64,000 nucleotides of DNA, from assembly GCA_903832625.1 (NCBI GenBank), contig CAILCI010000021.1, forward strand, positions 1 to 64,000, given 5' to 3'. A program made the position numbers and the translations under genes. Below the pieces are notes generated by a model that saw only the letters and a list, made by a program, of their open reading frames with translations, did not search any database and was not told the origin of the DNA. This document shows positions 1-8,262 of this stretch, piece by piece. The first letter of the stretch is position 1. Each line of letters opens with the position of its first letter. Origin of the DNA: an uncultured Burkholderiales bacterium. Its GTDB lineage: Bacteria; Pseudomonadota; Gammaproteobacteria; Burkholderiales; Burkholderiaceae_C.

Positions 1-2
1 AT

Positions 3-78
3 TCCTCAATAGCTCAGTTGGTAGAGCGCCGGACTGTTAATCCGTAGGTCCCTGGTTCGAGCCCAGGTTGAGGAGCCA
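3..78 (+). tRNA. tRNA-Asn (anticodon GTT)
   Basis: A complete cloverleaf can be folded. The acceptor arms TCCTCAA (3-9) and TTGAGGA (68-74) pair fully, with G as discriminator base and an encoded CCA at 76-78. The anticodon GTT is at 36-38 and the T arm contains GGTTCGAGCC. It decodes AAC/AAU. A rho-independent terminator follows directly, so it appears to be a separate transcription unit or the last gene of one that starts upstream of the window. Confidence 0.96.
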
Positions 79-82
79 AATT

Positions 83-114
83 AAAGCCCTGTAGTAATAC
101 AAGGGCTTTTTTTA
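83..114 (+). terminator. Rho-independent terminator of tRNA-Asn
   Basis: Stem AAAGCCCT (83-90) pairs with AGGGCTTT (102-109) and is followed by a T-rich tail to about 114. It lies 5 bases after the tRNA CCA end and separates the tRNA from the transporter gene at 240. Confidence 0.85.
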
Positions 115-239
115 TTTGCCCCAAAAAAGTTATCGCGTTGAGCTCTTTTCGGTGAGTTGAGACAGTCAAGTTTCATGAGGAAATACCTATCTCACTATGC
201 AATACTGGATCTCAAAGCGTTGCTCATCCAAGCCGTCTC

Positions 240-1754
240 ATGCATTTCAATAAATACCTGTTGGCAATTGGCATTTTTCTTATCAGCACAATAAGCTGGA
301 GCGCGGATCAAGTTTTACGCATTGGCTCTAAGCGCTTTACGGAGTCCTATATATTGGCTCACGTGTTGGGACAAACTGCAAGGTCTTCAGCAAATGGTCA
401 ATCAGGCAAAGTAGAAATAATGACAGGCCTTGGTAATACGGCGATCGTTTTTTCAGCTTTACAAGCTGGGAGCATTGACCTCTATCCCGAATATGCTGGC
501 ACCATCAACCAAGAAATTCTCAAGAACAAAACGCCGTCGAGTTTGGCCGTCATGCGTGAGCAACTCAAGCCCCTCGGTGTGGGCATTGACATACCCCTTG
601 GGTTCAACAACAGTTATGCACTTGCCATGCGGGCCGATCACTCGCAAGCTTTAGGTGTGCGGACGCTGTCAGACTTGGCAGCTCATCCCACGCTTCGCTT
701 GGGACTAAGCAGTGAATTCATTGGGCGCGCCGACGGGTGGCAAGGCCTAGCCAAGCACTATGGTCTATCGCAGCAACCGAGCAGTCTTGATCACGGTCTG
801 GCTTATGAGGCACTGAATAGCGGGCAAACCGATGTGATTGACATCTACACCACCGACGCAAAGATTGAGCACTTCGGCCTCAATGTCCTCAAAGACGATC
901 GCGAATATTTCCCACGCTATGACGCGGTCGTTTTGTACAGACTCGACCTGCCTGAACGCTTTCCTGACGCTTGGCAAGATTTGAAAAGTTTGACCGGCAG
1001 CATCAATGAGAAAGCGATGATTTCAATGAACGCCAAGGCCGAACTACAGGGTAAAAGCTTTGAAGTGATAGCGAATGAACACCTATTGCCCAGTTTAAAA
1101 ACAGTCACTGGCAAGCAAGGTTTCTGGGAAAAGTTATGGGCCCCTGATTTGCCTCGCATTTTCTTGCAGCACCTGAATTTAGTGTTGTCATCGGTGGGGT
1201 TGGCAAGCTTGATTGGCCTACCGCTCGCGATGTTTGTGGCGCCTCATGCGCGTATGCGTGGATTGTTACTGGGTATTTGCGGTTTGCTGCAAACCGTGCC
1301 TTCATTGGCTCTACTAGCAGCGCTTATTTCATGGGTTGAACGCATTGGCAGCTTACCCGCCATGCTGGCACTGACACTTTATTCATTACTGCCGATCATG
1401 CGCAATACTTGCACAGGATTGGCAGAGGTGCCGACAGGTCTCAAGATGGCCGGCAAGGCACTTGGCTTAACACCTTGGCAAAGCCTGTACCTTATTGAAT
1501 TTCCGCTGGCCTTGCCCATGGTGCTGGCGGGCATTCGAACCGCGACGAGTATCTCAGTAGGTACAGCCACCATTGCGGCCTTTATAGGCGCGGGTGGTTT
1601 GGGTGAACGCATTGTCACTGGCCTTGCTTTGAACGACAACGAGATGCTGCTGGCGGGTGCATTGCCTGCAGCCGCCTTGGCGCTGCTGTTTGAGGCTGCT
1701 TTTGAGGTCGTGGCGCGAGGCATGAAAGCTCGAAGATCGACTGTCAAAGATTGA
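240..1754 (+). CDS. Osmoprotectant-type ABC transporter, fused substrate-binding protein and permease
   Basis: This 504-residue protein joins a periplasmic binding domain of the glycine betaine/choline (OpuAC/ProX) type to a membrane permease. Residues 1-22 form a signal peptide. The binding domain starts with the family-typical stretch IGSKRFTESYILAH and runs to about residue 290. About 300-500 holds several hydrophobic segments and a binding-protein-dependent permease loop near GLKMAGKALGLTPWQ. Such fusions import quaternary amines together with an ATPase. No ATPase gene is adjacent: upstream is a terminated tRNA gene and downstream the convergent mobA. The ribosome binding site is weak, but the signal peptide supports this start. 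The family is clear; the substrate is inferred only. Confidence 0.85.
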   Translation: MHFNKYLLAIGIFLISTISWSADQVLRIGSKRFTESYILAHVLGQTARSSANGQSGKVEIMTGLGNTAIVFSALQAGSIDLYPEYAGTINQEILKNKTPSSLAVMREQLKPLGVGIDIPLGFNNSYALAMRADHSQALGVRTLSDLAAHPTLRLGLSSEFIGRADGWQGLAKHYGLSQQPSSLDHGLAYEALNSGQTDVIDIYTTDAKIEHFGLNVLKDDREYFPRYDAVVLYRLDLPERFPDAWQDLKSLTGSINEKAMISMNAKAELQGKSFEVIANEHLLPSLKTVTGKQGFWEKLWAPDLPRIFLQHLNLVLSSVGLASLIGLPLAMFVAPHARMRGLLLGICGLLQTVPSLALLAALISWVERIGSLPAMLALTLYSLLPIMRNTCTGLAEVPTGLKMAGKALGLTPWQSLYLIEFPLALPMVLAGIRTATSISVGTATIAAFIGAGGLGERIVTGLALNDNEMLLAGALPAAALALLFEAAFEVVARGMKARRSTVKD

Positions 1755-1806
1755 TTTTTGAAGCCTTTGATCTCGAGCTCCTTCTAAGCTATGCGAATCA
1801 TCCATA

Positions 1807-3717
1807 TCAAACATAGACCTTGGCAAAAAAGCCTGACAAGGCCTCAAACCCGTCCAACGGCAACACATGCGACACATATTGATCAGGGCGCACCACCACC
1901 ATGCAGCCTTTATCTCGATCAATGCCTCGCATCTCAAAAATATCGCCAACGCCTTTGTGGTCTACGCAGAAGATTTTTTCATGGTCTTGCAAGCCCAGTT
2001 TGCCGGTCTTGGGTTTGAGCAATGAGGGCATGTGCTCGTAGGCCAATTGGTCGAAGGTTTGCTGAAACACGGCACGCACGTCGATGACTGCGTCAATGTC
2101 TTCGCCTTTGCGTGTGTGTTTGACGATGGGAGAGTTGGGATGGGTTTCCAACCAATCGGCCAATGCGTGGATGGCAGACCCTGACTGCGATCCATCGTTT
2201 TTGCTGGCAAAGGCATAAATACGCCATCTTGCGTCGGCTTCGGCGACATGGCCGAGTTGCATTTGTTTCGCGTCGGCCAAGCGCACCACAGGTGCTGAAT
2301 GAAAACGTCTGCCCACTTCTAGCCCACGTGCCAATGTTTGATGTGAGCTGGCAGCAAACAAATACGAGTGGTCGTATTTGACGGCAGTGCCGCCTGTGAA
2401 TTCCAAATTTTCTTTGAACTGACGAATGATGCGCGGCTCTTCGCTGCCATCGCGCTCGGCTTGCGTGGTGGGAGCAGACATGATGCGTGACCATTTGTGA
2501 TCGGTTTCCACCAGACGCTTAGCCTCAGTCAAACGCTCTTTGGAATAGCTGCGCAACAGGCTGGGTTTGGCGCGACCTTGCAGAACATGCACCAATTTCC
2601 AGCCGAGGTTGAAGGTGTCTTGCATGGACACGTTCATGCCCTGCCCAGCCTTGGGCGAATGGGTGTGGCAAGCGTCGCCTGCGGTGAACACGCGTGGATC
2701 GCGATCAACACCTTCTGGCACATCGTCAAAGCGGTCGGTGATGCTGTGGCCAATGTCATAGATGGACCACCAGACCACTTCTTTCACATCCAGCGTGTAG
2801 GGATGAATGATGCGATTGGCCGCTGCAATCATGTCGTCTTGGGTGAGCTTGCGTTGTGCGGCTTTTTCGTCGGGGCGCAGCTTGTCGAGCTCAACGTACA
2901 TGCGAAACACATAACCGCCCTCACGCGGCAAGATCAAAACATTGCCTTCGCTGGCGGAAGAGATCAAACACTTTTGACGCACGTCAGGAAAATCGGTGTT
3001 CGCCAAAATGTCCATCACGCCCCACGCTTGATGCGCCGCATCGCCGTGCAGTTGGCCGCCAATGGCTTTGCGTACCGCAGAATGAGCGCCGTCGCAGCCC
3101 ACCACATAGTTGGCTCGCACCGTGCGCGTAGCCCACCAATTGATGCCAGTGGCATCTTTGAGCGTGACGGTCACGGGATGATCTTGGGTGGTTTCATCAA
3201 TGCTGAGGCCGACCACTTCCCAGCCGTAATCGGGCACTAAGCGTGAGGGAGAGTTTTGCATGACCTCTAAAAACAGCTCATGCAGTCGCGCTTGGTTGAT
3301 CAAGATATGCGGCATTTCCGAGCTGTCATCGGCCACGTCTTGGACACGACCAACGCGCTTGATGTGATCAGGCTTGGCAGGGTCAGGCATCCAAAAAGCA
3401 GTTTGGTTGACCCAATAGGTTTCGCGCTTGACTTTGTCTGCAAAACCGAAGGCTTGAAACATTTCCATGCTGCGCGTGTTGATGCCATCCGCCTTGCCCT
3501 TGATGATGTTGCTGGACATGCGCTCAATGATCATGGTGTCGATCTCTGGAAATTGCGCCAACTGCGCAGCCAAGCACAAACCCGCTGGACCCGTGCCAGA
3601 AATCAACACATCCACTTTTTCCGGCAAAGGCTCGTTGATGCCGCGATTGCGCCGATTGGGCGCTGCGGGTTTGATGTCGGGGCTGCCACCTCTGAAACCG
3701 TTTTTGTAAAACTGCAT
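1807..3717 (-). CDS. mobA: 3-hydroxybenzoate 4-monooxygenase (FAD-dependent aromatic hydroxylase)
   Basis: The 636-residue flavoprotein has the length and N-terminal style of Comamonas MobA, which converts 3-hydroxybenzoate to protocatechuate using NADPH and O2. Visible are the dinucleotide motif SGTGPAGL (residues 40-47), the DG motif GCDGAHSAVR (207-216) and the FAD-binding GD motif TAGDACHTHSPKAGQG (345-360). A C-terminal thioredoxin-like domain as in phenol hydroxylase fills about 460-636. The ribosome binding site AGGAGA precedes the ATG. The divergent MarR gene matches the known mobR-mobA arrangement, which strengthens the substrate call. Protocatechuate ring-cleavage genes are not in the window. 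A related 3-hydroxyphenyl substrate cannot be excluded. Confidence 0.85.
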   Translation of the reverse strand: MQFYKNGFRGGSPDIKPAAPNRRNRGINEPLPEKVDVLISGTGPAGLCLAAQLAQFPEIDTMIIERMSSNIIKGKADGINTRSMEMFQAFGFADKVKRETYWVNQTAFWMPDPAKPDHIKRVGRVQDVADDSSEMPHILINQARLHELFLEVMQNSPSRLVPDYGWEVVGLSIDETTQDHPVTVTLKDATGINWWATRTVRANYVVGCDGAHSAVRKAIGGQLHGDAAHQAWGVMDILANTDFPDVRQKCLISSASEGNVLILPREGGYVFRMYVELDKLRPDEKAAQRKLTQDDMIAAANRIIHPYTLDVKEVVWWSIYDIGHSITDRFDDVPEGVDRDPRVFTAGDACHTHSPKAGQGMNVSMQDTFNLGWKLVHVLQGRAKPSLLRSYSKERLTEAKRLVETDHKWSRIMSAPTTQAERDGSEEPRIIRQFKENLEFTGGTAVKYDHSYLFAASSHQTLARGLEVGRRFHSAPVVRLADAKQMQLGHVAEADARWRIYAFASKNDGSQSGSAIHALADWLETHPNSPIVKHTRKGEDIDAVIDVRAVFQQTFDQLAYEHMPSLLKPKTGKLGLQDHEKIFCVDHKGVGDIFEMRGIDRDKGCMVVVRPDQYVSHVLPLDGFEALSGFFAKVYV

Positions 3718-3751
3718 TGCTTGTCTCCTGCGTATTGATCAAACCGAGCAA

Positions 3752-3781
3752 ATGATATCTACACTTACCATTATTTGTCAA
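3752..3781 (-). promoter_or_regulatory. Promoter of mobA (sigma70-type)
   Basis: On the minus strand TTGACA (bases 3781-3776) is followed after 18 bases by TATCAT (3757-3752), a near-consensus promoter about 35 bases upstream of the mobA start. Its -35 box overlaps the -35 box of the divergent mobR promoter, so one bound repressor could control both genes. Confidence 0.6.
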
Positions 3782-3802
3782 GATAGTACGTATGATTACA
3801 AT
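3775..3802 (+). promoter_or_regulatory. Promoter of mobR, with TACGTA palindrome in the spacer
   Basis: TTGTCA (3775-3780) and TACAAT (3797-3802) are spaced by 16 bases. The spacer holds the perfect 6-base palindrome TACGTA, which also recurs around the mobR start codon. It is a plausible MarR-type contact site, although the true operator cannot be fixed from one sequence. Confidence 0.45.
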
Positions 3803-3856
3803 TTACGTCTCCAAAGCGCAACACTGCTGAATCCATCTACCCAGAGGACAACCTGT

Positions 3857-4315
3857 ATGTACGTACTCGATATGGCCGGACACCTCATTCGGCGTCTGCA
3901 CCAGCAGTCCACGGCCATCTTTGCGCAGCGCACACTAGAGGCTGGGTTTGACCTCACCCCAGTTCAATTTGCTGCACTCGATGCCATTGAAAACCATCAC
4001 GCCTGCGATCAAGCATTTGTAGCCGAGATGATTGGCTACGACCGCGCCACCATTGGCGGCGTGATTGATCGCATGGTTAAAAAAGGCTGGGTGCGCCGCG
4101 TCGTGAGCACACAAGATCGCCGCTCACGCGAACTCACTCTCACCGCAAAAGGCAAAAGCGTTCGCACGGCTTTGCTGCCCATCGTGCAGAAACTGCAACA
4201 AGAAATTTTGATGCCTCTGCACGACGCAGATCAAGCGCATTTGATCGACTTGGTGCGACAAGTGGTCATGTCTGACCAAGCTTTGAAGATGAACACACCA
4301 ACTGAGATAGCTTAG
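3857..4315 (+). CDS. mobR: MarR-family regulator, probable repressor of mobA
   Basis: The 152-residue protein carries a MarR winged helix-turn-helix. The recognition region is near residues 50-75 (EMIGYDRATIGGVIDRMVKK), followed by the wing with the family signature DRRSRELTLTAKG. The ATG at 3857 is chosen because AGAGGA lies 8 bases upstream; an earlier in-frame ATG at 3752 lies inside the mobA promoter. MarR proteins of this context repress a divergent hydroxybenzoate hydroxylase gene and release DNA when the aromatic acid binds. Its TAG stop overlaps the stop of the convergent GH3 gene by two bases. Confidence 0.85.
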   Translation: MYVLDMAGHLIRRLHQQSTAIFAQRTLEAGFDLTPVQFAALDAIENHHACDQAFVAEMIGYDRATIGGVIDRMVKKGWVRRVVSTQDRRSRELTLTAKGKSVRTALLPIVQKLQQEILMPLHDADQAHLIDLVRQVVMSDQALKMNTPTEIA

Positions 4316-6792
4316 GGCATGGGCAACACAATGCGCTTCAAATCAGCCAGCGACGACGAAGTGCCCACCCACAAAGCAAATTCACCCTTGGGCACGACCC
4401 AGGCGTGCTGGCTTTGACTCCAAACGCTTAAAGGATGGTTAGGCGCTGAAGCATTCAGCTTGATGTCAATTGTCTGGCTTGCTTGAGGGGGCAAGCTCAC
4501 TTTGTGAAAACCAACCAGTCTTTTGGGTGGCTCTACGACGGCCAAGCCTGTTCGGTCACCCATTTCTTGCGATGAAGAAGGAATGGATACATACGCTTGG
4601 ACCACCTCAGCACCGCGTTGCTTGCCTGTGTTTGTGACCTTCACATGAATCACATAGCTGTCACCCACACGTTGGACGTTGGGTTGAGAGAGTTGAAAAC
4701 TGCTGTAACTCAGACCGTGCCCAAACGGAAACGCCACGCAAGGATTCAAGCCTTGTGCATCGACTTGACAAGCACCGCTGACATTGGCGTCATACCAGCG
4801 ATAGCCAATATTGAGCTGTTCCTTATAGCTCACCCGTTGCGCGCCTTCTTTGTCAATCACGCCCGGGAATTGGTCTTGTGAAATATTGTCTAAAAAGCTG
4901 CGTCCCGCAATCGGAAATGTCACAGGCAGTTTGCCCGATGGGTTTCGCTTGCCCAACAACAAGTCCGCCACTATGTGGCCATCTTCTTGCCCGGGGAACC
5001 ACACTTCCAAAATCGCAGGCCCATTTTTTCCGACCAGTTCACGATTGAGCGATACGCCCGCGTTATCTTTGAGCACCAAGACTGTTTTGGTATTCATGCG
5101 AGCTTGTGCGGACAAAATGGCTTTGATCATGTCCACGGTATGCGTATGGGTGGCAGCGTTGTCGCGGTCAGCGGAGGCAATGGTGTTGGGCTTTTTGCTG
5201 GCCCAATCGAGGGTGTCACCCATGCCTGTTTGCTGTAAGCCCGATTTGTCAGCAAATGACACGCGGTCTGCGCCCTCCTCCGACATGGTGCCGGCCATGA
5301 TGACCACTGCATCGGCTTGTTTGACCCATTTCAAAGCCTCAGAGAAAGACATGCGCGAGCCATCCAGAGTGGCCGTTGAGTTGCTGTCGTCCACCAACAT
5401 CAATCGCACCGATGCATGGGTTTGCCCTGCTTCTTGCAAAGCTGTTTTGAGGCCGTCCACGGGCGTGATGGTGTAGGTTGGCACAACATCTGAGCTACCA
5501 CCCCCTGCCCCCATGGCCTTACCCAACACCGAGCCACCGGCCACGGCTTGCTGGGCAAAAATTTGCGATTCTTTGCCAACCACAAGCAGGTTTTTTACAT
5601 GCTTGCTCAATGGCAAAGCGCCATTGTTTTGCAGCAATACTGCCGACTGAACACCCATTTCATAAGCCTTGGCACCGTTGGCGGTGTAGGAAATAGGCGT
5701 TTGCACCAAAGGACGATCAAAAATTCCTGCCTCAAACATCTGCGCATACCGGTGCTGCAAAGCTGAATCGATATCGGCAACGTCGATGCTGTGCTCGCTC
5801 AAGGCTTGTTGGAGTTTGTCCGCTGACCACTGCCCGGGTGTTGGCATCAAATGATCCAATCCGGCTTTGAGCGGTCCTGACGTTGTTTTGACCGCAAAGA
5901 AATCGGATTGCACATAGCCCGTGAAGCCCCATTCTTGGCGAAGAATATCGTTGAGCAGCTCTTTGTTCTCGCACGACTGACTGTCGTTGACGTAGTTGTA
6001 AGCGCACATGACAGCTCTGACTTTGCCCTCTTTGACCACCATCTCAAAAGGCAACAAATACAGCTCGCGCAGCACTTGTCGGTCGATGTCTTCACGAATG
6101 GTCATTCGGTTGGTTTCTTGCTCATTGCCCACAAAATGTTTGGCCATGGCAATCAGACCTTTGGATTGAAGAGCCTTGACTTCGGCCACAGCCATCGTGC
6201 CTGTCAAAAATGGGTCTTCGCCAAAGTACTCAAAATTGCGTCCTAGCACTGGCAAACGCGCCAAGTTCATTCCGGGCGCCTCAAACACATGCAGCGCCAA
6301 ATTATTCATCTCTTCGCCAATCAAACGGCCATAGTCGCTTGCAACCCTTGGATCAAACGAAGCAGCGGCGGCCATCGCTGAAGGCAATGCAGTGGCTTTT
6401 GCGGAACTGGCGTCCATGTAAGCGGCGATATCGCCCATACCGCCCGTCGGCAAGGCCACCATGACAGGTTTGTGATCGGCAGCCACACAATCGTTTTGCC
6501 CCAGCCCAACGGGGCCATTGGTGATGCGGAATGTTGGAATTCCCAAGGCCGGAATGCCCGTGATGTGTCTAGCGCCCAAACAATCGGGAAACTCCTTCAC
6601 CAGCTCAGGCAAAGCGCCCGTGAGTTGCTGCATTTTTTGCTCTAAGCTCATGGCAGACACCAGCAATTGAGCCTTGGCAGAAGGCGTGAGATTTTTGTTC
6701 ACCAACCACTCTTGCGCTCCCGCAGAGCCAGCGAAGCTTGCAGACAAAGCAGCAAGTATTGAAATAACCAAAGCGTTTTGTGTCGTGCGCAT
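4312..6792 (-). CDS. Secreted glycoside hydrolase family 3 (beta-glucosidase-like)
   Basis: The 826-residue enzyme starts with a signal peptide (residues 1-27, cleaved about AGA-QE). The GH3 N-terminal barrel spans about 50-370 with GRNFEYFGEDP (185-195), KHFVGNEQETNR (218-229) and the nucleophile Asp297 in GYVQSDFFA. The GH3 C-terminal sandwich domain lies about 405-670 and a fibronectin III-like domain occupies about 730-815. It should act on beta-linked glucosides in the periplasm or outside the cell; the exact linkage cannot be read from sequence. The start was moved to the signal-peptide ATG from an ORF that opens 66 bases earlier. It follows gudD by 26 bases, so the two probably share a transcript. 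Confidence 0.88.
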   Translation of the reverse strand: MRTTQNALVISILAALSASFAGSAGAQEWLVNKNLTPSAKAQLLVSAMSLEQKMQQLTGALPELVKEFPDCLGARHITGIPALGIPTFRITNGPVGLGQNDCVAADHKPVMVALPTGGMGDIAAYMDASSAKATALPSAMAAAASFDPRVASDYGRLIGEEMNNLALHVFEAPGMNLARLPVLGRNFEYFGEDPFLTGTMAVAEVKALQSKGLIAMAKHFVGNEQETNRMTIREDIDRQVLRELYLLPFEMVVKEGKVRAVMCAYNYVNDSQSCENKELLNDILRQEWGFTGYVQSDFFAVKTTSGPLKAGLDHLMPTPGQWSADKLQQALSEHSIDVADIDSALQHRYAQMFEAGIFDRPLVQTPISYTANGAKAYEMGVQSAVLLQNNGALPLSKHVKNLLVVGKESQIFAQQAVAGGSVLGKAMGAGGGSSDVVPTYTITPVDGLKTALQEAGQTHASVRLMLVDDSNSTATLDGSRMSFSEALKWVKQADAVVIMAGTMSEEGADRVSFADKSGLQQTGMGDTLDWASKKPNTIASADRDNAATHTHTVDMIKAILSAQARMNTKTVLVLKDNAGVSLNRELVGKNGPAILEVWFPGQEDGHIVADLLLGKRNPSGKLPVTFPIAGRSFLDNISQDQFPGVIDKEGAQRVSYKEQLNIGYRWYDANVSGACQVDAQGLNPCVAFPFGHGLSYSSFQLSQPNVQRVGDSYVIHVKVTNTGKQRGAEVVQAYVSIPSSSQEMGDRTGLAVVEPPKRLVGFHKVSLPPQASQTIDIKLNASAPNHPLSVWSQSQHAWVVPKGEFALWVGTSSSLADLKRIVLPMP

Positions 6793-6818
6793 GTTGGAAT
6801 ACCAATCTTTAAAAAAAA

Positions 6819-8159
6819 TTAACGAACCATGCAAGGTCGTTTGCTGTCGAATTTCCAACCCGGAATCAAGAACTGCATCGCACCCGCATCGTCTCGCGCG
6901 CCCAAGCCATGCGCCTTGTAGAGTGCGTGGGCTTTCTCGACTTCAACCATGTCGATCTCAATGCCCAAGCCCGGTTTTTTCGGTACTTGGATGTAGCCTT
7001 CTTTGATTTGCAGTGGCTCCTTGGTCAAGCGCTGACCGTCTTGCCAAATCCAATGCGTGTCCATGGCCGTCACGCGCCCCGGTGCGGCAGCACCGACTTG
7101 CGTGAACATGGCCAAGGAGATATCAAAATGGTTGTTGGAATGCGAGCCCCACGTCAGACCCCAATCTCGGCAAGTTTGTGCCACACGCACCGAACCCGCC
7201 ATGGTCCAAAAATGCGGATCAGCCAGTGGGATGTCCACGCTTTGCAAAGCCAGCGAATGCGCCATTTGTCGCCAATCGGTGGCCACCATATTGGTTGCTG
7301 TGGGCAAGCCCGTGGCGCGTCTGAACTCCGCCATGACCTCGCGTCCTGAAAAACCTTCTTCTGCGCCGCAAGGGTCTTCCGCATAGGCGACAACGCCGTG
7401 CATGTCTTTCATCAAGCGAATGGCGTATTTGAGCAGCCAACCGCCGTTGGGGTCGAGTGTGATGCGTGCCCGTGGAAAGCGCTCGTGCAAGGCGCGGATG
7501 GTTTCAATTTCCTCCTCGCCGCGCAACACGCCGCCTTTGAGCTTGAAGTCTTGAAAACCATAGCGTGCTTGTGCTGCTTCGGCCAAGCGAACCACCGACT
7601 CGGGTGTCATCGCAACCTCATGGCGCAAACGCTTCCAGTCATCGGCTTCGTTGAGGTCGCTCACATAGGGCAAATTTGTCTTTGATTTGTCGCCCACATA
7701 AAAGAGGTAGCCCAACATTTGCACCGCATCGCGTTGCTGGCCTTCACCCAACAAGGCCGCCACGGGCAACTCGAGCAACTGGCCTTGCAAGTCCAACAAG
7801 GCCGATTCGACCGCAGTGACGGCATGGATCGTGGTGCGCAAATCAAAGGTTTGCAACCCGCGGCCTCCCGCATCTCGGTCTGCAAATTGGTTGCGCATTT
7901 GATTCAAAATAAATTGCAAATTGCCAATCGACTGCCCTTCCACCAAGGCACGCGCGTCTTCGAGGGTTTGTCGAATTTTTTCTCCGCCGGGGACTTCGCC
8001 CAGCCCCGTGTGTCCTGCGCTGTCTTGCACGATCACGATGTTGCGCGTGAAAAATGGGGCGTGGGCGCCAGACAAGTTCATCAACATGTCGTCGCGACCC
8101 GCCACGGGAATCACGCGCATGGATTTGACAATGGGGGCTTTGTTGGGTTGGGTCGTCAT
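6819..8159 (-). CDS. gudD: Glucarate dehydratase
   Basis: A 446-residue enolase-superfamily enzyme of the same length as the characterised enterobacterial GudD. It dehydrates D-glucarate (and L-idarate) to 5-keto-4-deoxy-glucarate. The catalytic KxK motif is at Lys206-Leu-Lys208 in DFKLKGG, metal-binding acidic residues occur in TLDPNGGW and YAEDPCG, and the catalytic His is in [13 protein letters not shown] near 340. A ribosome binding site GGAAAGA precedes the ATG. It is the first gene behind a promoter overlapped by a LacI-type operator. The downstream enzymes of the glucarate pathway (KdgD or GarL) are not in this window. Confidence 0.93.
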   Translation of the reverse strand: MTTQPNKAPIVKSMRVIPVAGRDDMLMNLSGAHAPFFTRNIVIVQDSAGHTGLGEVPGGEKIRQTLEDARALVEGQSIGNLQFILNQMRNQFADRDAGGRGLQTFDLRTTIHAVTAVESALLDLQGQLLELPVAALLGEGQQRDAVQMLGYLFYVGDKSKTNLPYVSDLNEADDWKRLRHEVAMTPESVVRLAEAAQARYGFQDFKLKGGVLRGEEEIETIRALHERFPRARITLDPNGGWLLKYAIRLMKDMHGVVAYAEDPCGAEEGFSGREVMAEFRRATGLPTATNMVATDWRQMAHSLALQSVDIPLADPHFWTMAGSVRVAQTCRDWGLTWGSHSNNHFDISLAMFTQVGAAAPGRVTAMDTHWIWQDGQRLTKEPLQIKEGYIQVPKKPGLGIEIDMVEVEKAHALYKAHGLGARDDAGAMQFLIPGWKFDSKRPCMVR

Positions 8160-8205
8160 GGGGTCTTTCCGTCAGTTTGAGGACGTATGTTTTACGATTC
8201 AAGCC

Positions 8206-8236
8206 AAATGGTAGCGCTATCATTTCGGATTGTCAA
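8206..8236 (-). promoter_or_regulatory. gudD promoter with LacI-type operator between -35 and -10
   Basis: On the minus strand TTGACA (8236-8231) and TACCAT (8213-8208) are spaced by exactly 17 bases. The 20-base palindrome AAATGGTAGCGCTATCATTT (8206-8225) has a central CG and only one mismatched pair, the form typical of LacI/GntR-class operators. It covers the -10 box and part of the spacer, so a bound regulator would block transcription of gudD and the GH3 gene. The LacI-family gene next door is the obvious candidate repressor. Confidence 0.75.
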
Positions 8237-8262
8237 ACCCTTAAAACTAGGAATTACCCTCG

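Noticed and set aside
1755-1806. A terminator between the transporter gene and mobA
   Set aside because: TCAAAG and CTTTGA can pair, but with a long loop and without a T-run, so it is too weak to call.
2497-3240. A 247-codon frame on the plus strand inside mobA
   Set aside because: Antisense to conserved FAD-binding parts of mobA, no ribosome binding site and no recognisable domain.
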